From NCBI GenBank assembly GCA_964592645.1, contig CAZQFV010000003.1:175364-239363 (forward strand): a DNA stretch of 64,000 bases, read 5' to 3'. A program made the translations under genes and the position numbers. This document shows positions 33,963 to 42,425 of this stretch, piece after piece; position 1 is the stretch's first letter; each line of letters begins with the position of its first letter. The notes beneath the pieces were generated by a model. The model was not told the origin of the DNA. It did not search any database and saw only the letters and a program-made list of their open reading frames with translations. The DNA is from CAZQFV01 sp964592645. Its GTDB lineage: Bacteria; Chloroflexota; Chloroflexia; DTKN01.

Positions 33963-35681
33963 CTAAACCACCGGCAGCACCAACGCCGAGGGGTGCGCCG
34001 CGTCGTGGTAGATCTCCTGGTCGGCGGCGGCCATCCGCACCGCCGTGCCCTCCGGCTCGCCCAGGCCCAGGTTGCGGTTGTAGCGGGGAAAGGCGCCGCT
34101 CGACACCAGCAGGCGCAGGCGGTGGCCGCGGCGGAAGCGCTGCGCCGTGGCCCACATATCCACCTCCAGGCGCAGCGTGCCGTCGGGCTGGGGTTCACCC
34201 TGGCCCGGCGAGAGGCGAAAAAGGCCGTCGCAGACGTTGATCGAGCGGCCGTCGGGGTAGACATCGCAGAGCCGGCCGAAAAAGTCGGTGTGCGCCAGGC
34301 TGGAGCGCACATACAGCTCCAGGCGCACCGGGCCGATCACGTCGAGGTCGGCAGCGAGCGGGGCCGTGGTGTAGCAGAGAACATCGCGGCGGGCCTCCAG
34401 AGGGCGGTTGTCCAGAGGGCCGGCCGGCGGCAGGAGCAGTGGACCGCCGATGTTGGGCGTGGGGTCGGCGGGGTCGTAGCGGTAGCGATCGGGGGGCGAG
34501 GCGGCGGGCGGGTCGCCGGCGGCCAAGTGTCCGCCGGGGTGAAGGGTGTAGCGCGTGGCCGCGGCCGGCGGGGGCCAGTCGGGGTACTCGCGCCACTCCT
34601 CCGCGCCCATCAGGAAGATGCGGACCGGATGCCGGCGCAGCTTCACCGGCTCGCCCCGCAGGTGCCTGTCGAACCAGGCCAGCGACTCCCGGATATTCTC
34701 CATCAGCCAGCGCGGGTCGGAGTGGTACCAGGGGCCGATCGTCAGGTAGGGGGTACGGCCGGCCGCCCGGAGCACGGCGTAGTCGGCTAGGAGATCGCGC
34801 AGGAAGAGGTCGTACCAGCCGGAGAAGAGGAACGGCGCCGCGGCCATCCTCCCCAGCCGGGCGCGGTGGTCCAGGTCCTGCCAGAAGGGGGCAGCGGGAT
34901 CGGGGTTGGCCAGCCGCTCCCGGTAGAACGCATTCTTCTTGCCCGTCAGCAGTTCATCGGCCTCGAGGAGGGGCAGGCGGCGAAAGGCCGGGGCCAGGAG
35001 CTCTTCCATGCGGCGCATACGCTCGCGGTTCTCCGCGGGCGAGCGGCCACTGCGGTGGTCCTGGGAGTCAAAGATAAAGAGCATGCGCAGCGCCAAATCC
35101 AGGGCGAAAGCTCCCTGGGGATAGCCCACATCATAGCCCCGGGCAAAGGTAACGGCCGGGGCGATGGCCCGCAGTTCGGGGGGCGCGTTCGCGGCCAGGC
35201 TCCACTGGCAGTAGCCCAGGTAGCTGGGCCCCCACATGCCGACGACGCCGTTGTACCAGGGCTGTCCGGCCAGCCACCGCAGCGTGGCCAGGCCGTCGGC
35301 CTCCTCGTGCACCAGGGGCACGAGTTCCCCCTCGGATTCGAAACAACCCCGGACATCCTGGAGCAGGACATGGTAGCCGCGCTCGGCAAAGCAGCGGGCG
35401 ATGGAGGCGGTGCCGTGGCCCATCGGGCCGGATGAGGGGCCGCGCCCATAGGGCGTGCGCACCAGGAGGGTGGGACCGCCCCCCCGGGGGGCGTAGTGGT
35501 CGGCCAAGAGCGTCACGCCGTCGGGCATGGGGATGCGCAGGCCGTACTCCACCGTGACGGCGCTGCGCACCGGCGGCAGACGCAGCAGCCGGCCCAGGAT
35601 GTGCCGCCGGAAGCGGTAGGCGACCGCACCGGCGAGACCGACGCCGAGGCCGAGCAGGATGAGGGCAGTGCGTGGGCGCAT
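33963..35681 (-). CDS. CocE/NonD-family hydrolase (X-Pro dipeptidyl-peptidase S15-like)
   Basis: 572 residues. One N-terminal membrane helix (~7-24) may anchor it outside. An alpha/beta-hydrolase domain follows: IPMPDGVTLLADHYAP, LLQDVRGCFESEG, the nucleophile Ser in GMWGPSYLGYCQW (~150) and a lid region, then a C-terminal jelly-roll (~390-572, DVIGPVRLELYV and RRGHRLRLLVSS) typical of X-Pro peptidases and cocaine-esterase-like acyl hydrolases. The true substrate (peptide, ester or beta-lactam amide) cannot be assigned. Start ATG behind AGGAGG; promoter identified just upstream. First gene of a three-gene operon. Confidence 0.85.
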   Translation of the reverse strand: MRPRTALILLGLGVGLAGAVAYRFRRHILGRLLRLPPVRSAVTVEYGLRIPMPDGVTLLADHYAPRGGGPTLLVRTPYGRGPSSGPMGHGTASIARCFAERGYHVLLQDVRGCFESEGELVPLVHEEADGLATLRWLAGQPWYNGVVGMWGPSYLGYCQWSLAANAPPELRAIAPAVTFARGYDVGYPQGAFALDLALRMLFIFDSQDHRSGRSPAENRERMRRMEELLAPAFRRLPLLEADELLTGKKNAFYRERLANPDPAAPFWQDLDHRARLGRMAAAPFLFSGWYDLFLRDLLADYAVLRAAGRTPYLTIGPWYHSDPRWLMENIRESLAWFDRHLRGEPVKLRRHPVRIFLMGAEEWREYPDWPPPAAATRYTLHPGGHLAAGDPPAASPPDRYRYDPADPTPNIGGPLLLPPAGPLDNRPLEARRDVLCYTTAPLAADLDVIGPVRLELYVRSSLAHTDFFGRLCDVYPDGRSINVCDGLFRLSPGQGEPQPDGTLRLEVDMWATAQRFRRGHRLRLLVSSGAFPRYNRNLGLGEPEGTAVRMAAADQEIYHDAAHPSALVLPVV

Positions 35682-35708
35682 AGGACCTCCTTGGGACGAG
35701 ATGGCGCC

Positions 35709-35737
35709 ATTATAGCGCAGGCCGCAGAAGCAGGCAA
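35709..35737 (-). promoter_or_regulatory. Promoter of the CocE-DsrE-M23/M14 operon
   Basis: On the minus strand TTGCCT (35737-35732), 17-bp spacer, TATAAT (35714-35709), 28 bp upstream of the ATG at 35681. It is divergent from the mutL promoter, with 11 bp between the two -35 boxes. Confidence 0.75.
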
Positions 35738-35748
35738 GGAGGACTTGC

Positions 35749-35776
35749 TTGCGCCGGCCCGGTTCTCTGCTATAAT
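35749..35776 (+). promoter_or_regulatory. Promoter of mutL
   Basis: TTGCGC (35749-35754), 16-bp spacer, TATAAT (35771-35776); predicted start near 35783, about 57 nt before the ATG at 35840. Confidence 0.7.
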
Positions 35777-35839
35777 GGGTCGACAGAAAACAGCACGGTC
35801 CCGGCGAGCGCGCCCCGCTCCCGGCGAAAGGTGATGTCC

Positions 35840-37570
35840 ATGGCTATCCACATCCTGCCTTCCGAGGTGGTCGCCAAGATCGCCGCCGGCGAGGTGATCG
35901 AGCGGCCGGCCTCCGTGGTCAAGGAGCTGCTGGAGAACTCGCTCGACGCCGGCGCGCGCGCCATCCACATCGAGATCCGCGACGGCGGGCGCGGCGAGAT
36001 CCGCGTCGCCGACGACGGCAGCGGTATCCCGGCCGGCGAGATCGCCATGGCGGTGCAGCGCCACGCCACCAGCAAACTGGCGGCAGCGGAGGACCTCTAC
36101 CGCATCCGCACCCTGGGGTTCCGCGGCGAGGCGCTGGCGGCCATCGCCGCCGTCTCCCACCTGACGCTGGTCAGCCGGCCGGCCGGCCAGGAGGTCGGCG
36201 TCGAGGTGCGCGTGGACGGCGGCCGGGTCGGTCCTCCCCAGCCGCGGGCCTGCACCCTGGGGACGATCATCGTCGTGCGCGACCTCTTTTACAACACGCC
36301 GGCGCGGCTCAAGTTTCTGAAGCAAGCGCGCACCGAGGCCGGCTACATCCACGCCCTGGTCGGCGACTATGCCCTGGCCCACCCCAAGGTGGCCTTTCAC
36401 CTGCTGAGCGACGGCCGCACCCTGCTGCGCACCGGCGGCAGCGGCAAGCTCTACGACGCCATCATCGAGGTCCACGGGCTGGAAACGGCCCAGCAGATGC
36501 TCCCGGTGGAGGGGGAGCTGGGCTCCGGGGAGACGCGGGTGCACGTCCACGGCTATGTCGGCCAGCCCTCCCTGAGCCGCGCCAGCCGCCGGGCCATCTC
36601 CCTCTTTGTCAACGGCCGGCGCATCCGCGACAGCGGGCTGACCTATGCCGTGGAGGAGGCCTACCACACCCTGCTCATGGTCGAGCGCCACCCGGTGGCC
36701 ATCATCGGCGTGGAGGTGGACCCGGGCCTGGTCGATGTCAACGTCCACCCCACCAAGAGCGAGGTCAAGTTCGCCCAGAGCGACCAGGTCTTTGCCGCGG
36801 TGCAGCGGGCGGTGCGCAACGCCCTGCAGGAGCACGCCGCGATCCCGCGCGTCGCCGCGGTGCGCGCGGGCACGCCGGAGATCGTCCCGCAGCGCGAGGA
36901 GCGCATCCGGCCGCGCCAGCCGGCCCTGCCGCGCATGGGCGAGCCCCTCTTTCCCGAGGAAGGGGCGGCCGAACCGACGCCGGCCGCTGCCCCCGGCCTG
37001 CCGCCGCTGCGCGTCGTCGGCCAGGTGGAGGGCACCTACATCGTGGCCGAGGGGCCGGAAGGCATCTATATCATCGACCAGCACGCTGCCCACGAGCGCG
37101 TCCTCTACGAGCGGCTCACCGCGGAGCGGCAGCGGCTGGTCGTGCGCACCCAGGCCCTGCTGGAGCCGCTCATCGTCGAGCTGACGCCGCAGCAGGACGC
37201 CATGCTCGCCGAACGGCTGGAGGAGCTGCGGGAGTGGGGGTTCGAGCTGGAGCCCTTTGGCGAGCGCGCCTACCGCGTGCGACAGGTGCCGGCCATCCTG
37301 GGCCGGGGCGACGCCCGGGCCAGCGTGTCCGCGCTGATCGAGGAGTGGAGCGAAGGGCTGCGCCGGGGACTCTCCTGGAACGAGCAGCTGCTGACGACCA
37401 TCGCCTGCCACAGCGCCGTGCGCGCCGGCCAGGTGCTCTCCGCCGAGGAGATGCGCGAGCTGATCCGCCTTTTAGAGGAGACAAAGCTGCCGCGGACCTG
37501 CCCCCACGGCCGGCCGACGATGATCCTCCTGAGCCAGCAGCAGCTACTGCGGGAGTTCGGCCGCCGGTAA
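35840..37570 (+). CDS. mutL: DNA mismatch repair protein MutL
   Basis: 576 residues from ATG 35840 (AGGTGAT at 35829-35835); ATG 35834 and GTG 35831 are in frame but overlap the ribosome site. GHKL ATPase domain: AGEVIERPASVVKELLENSL, DDGSGI, GFRGEAL. The C-terminal dimer domain holds DQHAAHERVLYE, the DQHA(X)2E(X)4E endonuclease motif, together with ACHSAVRAG and CPHGRPT. So this is the nicking MutL of bacteria without MutH/Dam. The linker (~330-385) is short and Pro-rich. It stands alone: no mutS nearby, its own promoter, and a hairpin after its stop. Confidence 0.96.
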   Translation: MAIHILPSEVVAKIAAGEVIERPASVVKELLENSLDAGARAIHIEIRDGGRGEIRVADDGSGIPAGEIAMAVQRHATSKLAAAEDLYRIRTLGFRGEALAAIAAVSHLTLVSRPAGQEVGVEVRVDGGRVGPPQPRACTLGTIIVVRDLFYNTPARLKFLKQARTEAGYIHALVGDYALAHPKVAFHLLSDGRTLLRTGGSGKLYDAIIEVHGLETAQQMLPVEGELGSGETRVHVHGYVGQPSLSRASRRAISLFVNGRRIRDSGLTYAVEEAYHTLLMVERHPVAIIGVEVDPGLVDVNVHPTKSEVKFAQSDQVFAAVQRAVRNALQEHAAIPRVAAVRAGTPEIVPQREERIRPRQPALPRMGEPLFPEEGAAEPTPAAAPGLPPLRVVGQVEGTYIVAEGPEGIYIIDQHAAHERVLYERLTAERQRLVVRTQALLEPLIVELTPQQDAMLAERLEELREWGFELEPFGERAYRVRQVPAILGRGDARASVSALIEEWSEGLRRGLSWNEQLLTTIACHSAVRAGQVLSAEEMRELIRLLEETKLPRTCPHGRPTMILLSQQQLLREFGRR

Positions 37571-37581
37571 GTGGACAGGGA

Positions 37582-37622
37582 GCAAGAGGCAGGGCGCCCC
37601 CCCCTCGCATCCTGCCTCTTGC
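37582..37622 (+). terminator. Hairpin terminator of mutL
   Basis: GCAAGAGGCAGG (37582-37593) and CCTGCCTCTTGC (37611-37622) pair perfectly over 12 bp with a 17-nt loop, 12 bp after the stop. The right arm lies within a CATCCTGCCTC...CACCTTGC string that also occurs at 18827-18850. Confidence 0.6.
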
Positions 37623-37645
37623 ACCTTGCCAAAAGCCATCCCATA

Positions 37646-37714
37646 AACCAAAGGCGCAGAGACACCAAGGTTCTTTGGACATGCCTTTTCGCTTTGTGCC
37701 TCCTGGCCTTTGGT
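37646..37714. repeat. Imperfect inverted repeat between convergent mutL and CPBP genes
   Basis: AACCAAAGGCGCAGAGACAC (from 37646) faces GCCTCCTGGCCTTTGGTAAT (37698-37717) in inverse orientation, sharing ACCAAAGGC. It belongs to the CCAAGG/CACGAAGG-type strings seen in other gaps and may act as a two-way terminator. Confidence 0.45.
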
Positions 37715-37731
37715 AATTACGACATCGGTCC

Positions 37732-38625
37732 CTAGGGCAGCGGTATGGGGTTCTGGGAAAGCCAATAGGCCGCCGCTACCCCCACCGCGTTCATAGTGGC
37801 GTGGACCAGGATGGCCGGCCAAAGGGAGCGGCTCTTTTCGTAGAGCAGAGCAAAGATGCAGCCCAGGAGGAAGATGGGCGGCATGGCCGTGGGCGTAAAG
37901 TGGATCAGGGAGAAGAGGGCGGCGCTGATCAGGCCGGCCTTGACCCACCCAAGGCGCCGGCGCAAGCCGGCAAAGAGAAAACCGCGGAAGAAGAGCTCCT
38001 CTACCACGGGCGCCACGACCGCCGCGCCGACAGCAAACAGCCAAGGGTGCTCCAGCTCGCCGAAGACGGCCGCCCAGTCGGCCTGGATGCGCAGCTCGAA
38101 AAAGAAGTAGAGGAGCACGCCGTAGAGCATGTTGAAGAGGTAGACGGCCAACAGCAGGCCGAAACCCAGGGCCAGCATGGGCCAGGAGGAACGGCGGATG
38201 CCCAGCGCCGTCCAGCGCACCTTGTACTTGTGCACCGTCAGCCACCAGGTGGGCAGGAGCAGCGCCGCTTCCCAGAAGGTGACGAGCAGGCCGAAGTCGA
38301 TCTTGACCTCCAGCCATCCGAGCAAGGCGATGCTGCCCAACGACACCGCCAGCCAGAGGGCCAGCAACCCCAGGCCGATCCAGATATCGCGGAGCGTCCA
38401 GGGGACGGACAGGGCCGCCTCCTGCGGGAGTGGCTGAGAGCGTGTCCGAAAAGGGTTCGTAGTAAGCCACGAAGCGCAGCGGAGTGGCTTCCAAACGGCA
38501 CTCCACCGCGTTTCGCGCCTTACTACAAACGACTTCTCAGACACCCTCTGAGGAGCCAACGCGACCGTTTCCGGGGCGGGCCGTTGTGGAAGTTGTTCGG
38601 TTGGCATCGTTGGGGCGCTACTCAC
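37732..38625 (-). CDS. CPBP-family intramembrane metalloprotease
   Basis: 297 residues with about eight membrane helices after residue ~70. The signature EELFFRG (EExxxR, ~203-208) and a following HxxxN-type motif (VHATMNAV) are those of the Abi/CPBP (type II CAAX-processing-like) family. Start GTG 38625 overlaps the stop of the M28 gene as GTGA, so it is coupled. Residues ~27-65 (SEKSFVVRRETRWSAVWKPL and onward) are translated from an inserted inverted-repeat element whose insertion added a whole number of codons, so the frame survived. The protease core is intact. Substrate unknown. Confidence 0.82.
   Translation of the reverse strand: MSSAPTMPTEQLPQRPAPETVALAPQRVSEKSFVVRRETRWSAVWKPLRCASWLTTNPFRTRSQPLPQEAALSVPWTLRDIWIGLGLLALWLAVSLGSIALLGWLEVKIDFGLLVTFWEAALLLPTWWLTVHKYKVRWTALGIRRSSWPMLALGFGLLLAVYLFNMLYGVLLYFFFELRIQADWAAVFGELEHPWLFAVGAAVVAPVVEELFFRGFLFAGLRRRLGWVKAGLISAALFSLIHFTPTAMPPIFLLGCIFALLYEKSRSLWPAILVHATMNAVGVAAAYWLSQNPIPLP
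38434..38552. mobile_element. MITE-like inverted-repeat element inserted in a coding sequence
   Basis: AGCGTGTCCGAAAAG at the left and, reversed, AGGGTGTCTGAGAAG at the right form terminal inverted repeats that go on to GTAGTAAG/CTTACTAC (38438-38466 against 38519-38548). The element is flanked by the 5-bp direct repeat CTGAG (38434-38438 and 38548-38552). It carries no gene. The termini resemble those of IS5-like elements. Inserted length including one target copy is 114 bp, 38 codons. Confidence 0.65.
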
Positions 38626-40655
38626 ACGCGCTGCACCTCCACAACGCCCATCTTTTCGAGCAGCTCATAGTACTGCACCAGCACCTCCATGTTGCGCTCG
38701 CCGCATTCGTCCTCCACCAGGTCGGCGATTTCCAGCAGGGTGCGCCGGCCGTCGGTCCAGTACATAGCCAACAGGGGAGCCGAGCCGTGGCCCAGGCGCT
38801 TGTTCAGCGCGCGCCACTCCTCGCGCTCCGCGGGGGAGAGCCGGCCGCGCCGGTGGCGCAGGCTAAAGGGGCCGCGCCCCACGCGCCGGGGCACCATGGC
38901 CGCGGCGCGCTCGGCCCAGGAATCGGGGGGCGGCGGGCTGTAGGGCGCGGGAGCGGCGGCAAAGAGCTCGGCCAGGGACTCTCGGGCCCGCCCAAGCTCG
39001 CGCTCCCCGGCCGCGTCCACCTGCTCCTGCCAGGCGGCCAGGGACGGAAGGTCCTGACCGGCCAGGCGTCGCAACAGGGCGAGGGAGGCGATGCGCTGCT
39101 CCACGCGCAGGCGCAGGCGGCGGCGCAGCCGCTCCAGGGCCGCCGCCAGGTCGGCGTCCGCCGGGGCGGGATCGCGGGCCAGCAGATCGTCCAGCCAGCC
39201 CTGGCGCAGCCGGGATAGGGCAGCCTCGGCCCGGCCGACCACGGCCGGCCCCAGCCAGGTCGCCTCGCGCGGGCCGGCGTTGGCGAACCACCACAGGTAG
39301 GCCGCCGCGGCCACGCCGACGCGCGCCAGCATCGCCGGGTCCACCTTGTCGATGGTGTCGGCGCTGGTGTGATAGAACTTGTCCGGCCACTGCAGCAACA
39401 TAGGACAGGGGATGCCCACCGTGGGGTCGGTGAGGATGTAGTGGTCGCTGCCGCCGGAGAAGGGTACCTCGGTCCAGCGAAAGAGGGCATAGCGGGCGCC
39501 GCTGCCCAGGTCTTGGGCATCGTCGGAGAGGGCTTGCAGGACCAGGGCCAGCAGGTCGTCGCTCACGGAGGGGGTCGCCAGCGGGGCGCCGGTGAGCAGG
39601 AGCGAACTGCCGCACTGCGCCTGGTCCTCGCCGACCATGTCCAGGTTCAGGGCGGCGACGACGCGCGGGATCGTCTCCTCGTGCGTGGCCAGGTAGGCGT
39701 AGGTGCCGGTCATCTCCGGCACGAGGAGGAAGCGCAGCCCGCGCCGGGGCTTGGGCAGCTTCCCGGAGGTCATCAGGCCGGCGATGGTCCGGGCGACCTC
39801 CAGGAGGACGGCCGCGCCGGAAGCGTTATCGTTTGCCGAGGGCTGCGGGTGGCAGAGGTGGGCCACCAGCCAGACCTCCTCGGGCGTCTCGCCGGGGATA
39901 TACCCCTCCACCACCTCGCCGTAGCCGGCGTAGAAGGAGGCATCCACCTCGGCATGCACGCGCACGGCGCGGCCCTCGGCGGCCTCCCGACGCGCCAGGC
40001 GGCGCAGCCACTCGCCCTGCTGCGGCGTGAGGACAAAGCCGAAGCAGCGCTTGGGCGGCTCGACATCGTCCTCCCACCAGAAGGAGGTGTACTGGCGGGC
40101 CGTAGGCAGCGCCATAAGCGGGCGGACCGGGGGCGTCTCGCGCATGCCGTCATAGAGGATACCCACGGCGCCGTAGCGCTCCACGGCCAGCTCGCGCACG
40201 CGGCCGATATCGCCCCGGGTGAGCACGACCTTGCCCGCCAGGTCCAGCCCGCCGTACTCAGCCTCTTCCTCGCCGTCCTCCAGGACGACGACATCGGCCT
40301 CCACCCCGCCGTCGGGCGTGGCCAGACTGCGCTGGACCAGGGCGATGCGGTCGGCGCGGTAGTCGGCCAGCAGATGGGCCTCTTTCTGCGGCGCCAGCAG
40401 GCGCAGGGTCGCAGACTGCGCGCTCCACTCGCCGGGCACCGGATAGCCCCAGTAGGCGGTAACGCCGTCGCCGGCAAAGGACAAGATCTCGGCGGGCACG
40501 CCGGCCTCGCGCAGCCGCCCCAGGCAAAAGTAGGCGGCCTGGCGGTAGCCGGGGCTGGATTGGATGCGGTGGTGGGCGATGATGCCGGCCAGGTCCCGCA
40601 GCGCCGCCGGGCCCGAGAGCGCTTCGCGAAAGAGCGGCAGGGTCTGTTTGAACAC
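38622..40655 (-). CDS. M28-family metallopeptidase with PA-like domain and long C-terminal region
   Basis: 677 residues from GTG 40655 (GGGAGGA upstream). An N-terminal part with a PA-like insert (~95-180) precedes the zinc peptidase core: AHLCHPQPSANDNASG (His and Asp ligands, ~268-283), VPEMTGT, NLDMVGE and YHTSADT. This is the co-catalytic zinc pattern of M28 aminopeptidases. The C-terminal ~200 residues are helical and unlike the family; the last ~60 (DGRRTLLEIADLVEDECGER) look like a winged-helix/PqqD-like fold. No signal peptide. Middle gene of the AIM24-M28-CPBP operon: 3-bp gap before, 4-bp overlap after. Confidence 0.82.
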   Translation of the reverse strand: MFKQTLPLFREALSGPAALRDLAGIIAHHRIQSSPGYRQAAYFCLGRLREAGVPAEILSFAGDGVTAYWGYPVPGEWSAQSATLRLLAPQKEAHLLADYRADRIALVQRSLATPDGGVEADVVVLEDGEEEAEYGGLDLAGKVVLTRGDIGRVRELAVERYGAVGILYDGMRETPPVRPLMALPTARQYTSFWWEDDVEPPKRCFGFVLTPQQGEWLRRLARREAAEGRAVRVHAEVDASFYAGYGEVVEGYIPGETPEEVWLVAHLCHPQPSANDNASGAAVLLEVARTIAGLMTSGKLPKPRRGLRFLLVPEMTGTYAYLATHEETIPRVVAALNLDMVGEDQAQCGSSLLLTGAPLATPSVSDDLLALVLQALSDDAQDLGSGARYALFRWTEVPFSGGSDHYILTDPTVGIPCPMLLQWPDKFYHTSADTIDKVDPAMLARVGVAAAAYLWWFANAGPREATWLGPAVVGRAEAALSRLRQGWLDDLLARDPAPADADLAAALERLRRRLRLRVEQRIASLALLRRLAGQDLPSLAAWQEQVDAAGERELGRARESLAELFAAAPAPYSPPPPDSWAERAAAMVPRRVGRGPFSLRHRRGRLSPAEREEWRALNKRLGHGSAPLLAMYWTDGRRTLLEIADLVEDECGERNMEVLVQYYELLEKMGVVEVQRV

Positions 40656-40658
40656 GGC

Positions 40659-41540
40659 TTATCCTCCCAGCTTGATCTGAAAACCGCTGCCGCTCTCGGC
40701 CTTGGGCAGGTAGCGGATGATCTGTCCGACGAGGTTGGCCATGGGCATCGTCTGCAGCCAGACGCGCCCGGGGCCGCGCAGCCGGGCCAGGAAGAGGCCC
40801 TCGCCGCCGAACAGGATGGTGGTGATGCCGCGGACCAGTTCGACATCAAAGTTGACGCCGGGCTCGAACATGGCCACGTGGCCGGGGTCGACCTTTAGTT
40901 CCTGGCCGGCCTCCAGGTTGTACTCGACGATCTCGCCGTCCAGCTCGGCGAAGAAGAGGCCCGGCCCGGTGAGGCGCTGCAATAGAAAGCCCTCGCCGCC
41001 AAAGAGCCCGGCCCCCAGGCGCTTCTGCCAGTGGATCTCCATCTGCACCGACTTTTCCGCGCACATGAAGGAGCTCTTTTGCACGACAACGGCCTGCCCC
41101 GGCCCCAACTGGATGGGAAGGACCTTGCCGGGGAAATCGTTGGAGAAGGCCACAAAGCCGGTGCCACCGGGGGAGGTGTAGTCGACGACAAAGAGCGACT
41201 CGCCGGTGAGCAGCCGGCCGAGGACCTTGCCCAGTCCGCCGCCGGAGGTGGCCTGCATGGTCACATTGCTGCTCATCCAGGACATCGCGCCGGCCTCGGA
41301 GTAGATAGTCTGGCCGGGCTGCAGCTCGAGGACCACGGCCTGCATGGTCGTCCCAATGATCTGGTAGCGCAAACCGGACGCCGAGGCCCCGGTGGCGGTG
41401 ACCTGGCCCTCGGGCAGGTCGATGCGCTGGACCGGTGGAGGGGCCGCCGGCGCGGCAGCGCCCGCGGCCAGCGGCGCGCCACAGCCGGCGCAGAAACGGG
41501 CATTCTCCACGTTCTGTTTACCACAATTAGGGCACTGCAT
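40659..41540 (-). CDS. AIM24-family protein with N-terminal zinc ribbon
   Basis: 293 residues from ATG 41540 behind AAGGAGG. Residues 1-26 form a zinc ribbon (CPNCGKQNVENARFCAGCG). A ~220-residue AIM24/TIGR00266-type beta-rich domain follows, with repeated GGEGLFLARL- and GGEGFLLQRL-type segments and GAMSWMSSNV. AIM24-like proteins are widespread and of unknown function; the yeast member is mitochondrial. The frame is open far upstream but crosses the promoter. First gene of a three-gene operon. Confidence 0.85.
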   Translation of the reverse strand: MQCPNCGKQNVENARFCAGCGAPLAAGAAAPAAPPPVQRIDLPEGQVTATGASASGLRYQIIGTTMQAVVLELQPGQTIYSEAGAMSWMSSNVTMQATSGGGLGKVLGRLLTGESLFVVDYTSPGGTGFVAFSNDFPGKVLPIQLGPGQAVVVQKSSFMCAEKSVQMEIHWQKRLGAGLFGGEGFLLQRLTGPGLFFAELDGEIVEYNLEAGQELKVDPGHVAMFEPGVNFDVELVRGITTILFGGEGLFLARLRGPGRVWLQTMPMANLVGQIIRYLPKAESGSGFQIKLGG

Positions 41541-41585
41541 CTTTGCCTCCTTGAGAAATCCCGGTGGCGACTGGAGCACCTTCCC

Positions 41586-41614
41586 ATCATACCAGATAGA
41601 GCGGTTTTGCGCAA
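41586..41614 (-). promoter_or_regulatory. Promoter of the AIM24-M28-CPBP operon
   Basis: On the minus strand TTGCGC (41614-41609), 17-bp spacer, TATGAT (41591-41586), 46 bp before the ATG at 41540. Confidence 0.7.
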
Positions 41615-41758
41615 CTGGCCGCGGGGTCCATTGGGCGCGGCCGGGCTCCAGGGCAGCGTTGGCCAGGTGGGGCGCAGTGGCCCCAAATGGGCGAACAAAT
41701 GTTCCGTTGTGGGGAACTCGGCGGACTACAGGCCGCACTTTGTGGTTTCCTTCCCAAA

Positions 41759-41777
41759 AAGTGGCCCATGCCCACTT
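41759..41777. promoter_or_regulatory. Inverted AAGTGG pair overlapping the dcw -35 box
   Basis: AAGTGG (41759-41764) and CCACTT (41772-41777) are separated by 7 bp; the right copy overlaps the -35 TTGATT. The half-site matches the MraZ boxes found downstream, so this could be a further MraZ contact. Confidence 0.4.
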
Positions 41778-41804
41778 GATTTTTCCGGCAACTGGGTGTA
41801 TAAT
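41776..41804 (+). promoter_or_regulatory. Main promoter of the dcw (division and cell wall) operon
   Basis: TTGATT (41776-41781), 17-bp spacer, TATAAT (41799-41804); predicted start near 41811, giving a leader of about 116 nt before mraZ that holds the MraZ boxes. Confidence 0.78.
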
Positions 41805-41811
41805 GGCGAGC

Positions 41812-41845
41812 AAAGGGGAAAAGTGGGACAAAGTGGGGAAGTGCG
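41812..41845 (+). promoter_or_regulatory. MraZ-box repeats
   Basis: AAAGTGGG at 41820-41827 and again at 41830-41837, exactly 10 bp apart, with looser copies AAAGGGG (41812-41818) and AAGTGCG (41839-41845). MraZ proteins bind tandem TGGGA- or AAAGTG-type repeats spaced by one helical turn just after or over the promoter of their own operon and repress it. Sequence and position both fit. Confidence 0.72.
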
Positions 41846-41926
41846 AAGGCCATGGGCGGTAGAGTTGTTGGCCGAGCCCAGCGTTGTGCCTGGGGCGCCG
41901 GCAGTGAGGTCGAAAGGACCGGACCA

Positions 41927-42364
41927 ATGTTCCTGGGCGAGTATCGCCACAATATCGACTCCAAGGGCCGGTTGGCCGTGCCCGCCCGCTTCCGCGGCGG
42001 CCTGGCGGAAGGGCTGGTGATCACCCGCGGGCTGGACCCCTGTCTGCACGTCTACCCCAAGTCACAGTGGCTGCCTCTGGCCGAGCGCTTGAGCGAGCTG
42101 CCGATGAGCGAGCCTGCCGTGCGCGGTCTGCGCCGCAACATCTTCACCGGGGCCTTCTCCTGCGAGATGGACAAACAAGGGCGCATCCTGATTCCGCCGG
42201 CCCTTCGCGAATATGCCGGCCTCGACGGCGACGTCGTCATCGCCGGCCTGAACAACTATATCGAGATCTGGGCGGCGTCCCGGTGGGAACAGGAGCTACC
42301 GCGCATCCAGGCCGGCGTCTCCTCCCTGGCTGAGCAGCTGTCCAATCTGGGAATCGTCTTCTAG
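41927..42364 (+). CDS. mraZ: Transcriptional regulator MraZ
   Basis: 145 residues, the usual length. Two AbrB-like swapped-hairpin halves: FLGEYRHNIDSKGRLAVPAR at the N-terminus and FSCEMDKQGRILIPPALREY in the second half, each with the DxxGR signature. MraZ forms a ring that binds the repeats ahead of its own operon and represses dcw transcription. The start ATG 41927 is the conserved 'MFLGEY' start; an upstream in-frame extension is rejected. Confidence 0.96.
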   Translation: MFLGEYRHNIDSKGRLAVPARFRGGLAEGLVITRGLDPCLHVYPKSQWLPLAERLSELPMSEPAVRGLRRNIFTGAFSCEMDKQGRILIPPALREYAGLDGDVVIAGLNNYIEIWAASRWEQELPRIQAGVSSLAEQLSNLGIVF

Positions 42365-42425
42365 AGTCCGAAGGATCGAGCGTCACGGGGTACCCAACGC
42401 CATACCCGGATGGAGGCTCTCCTCC

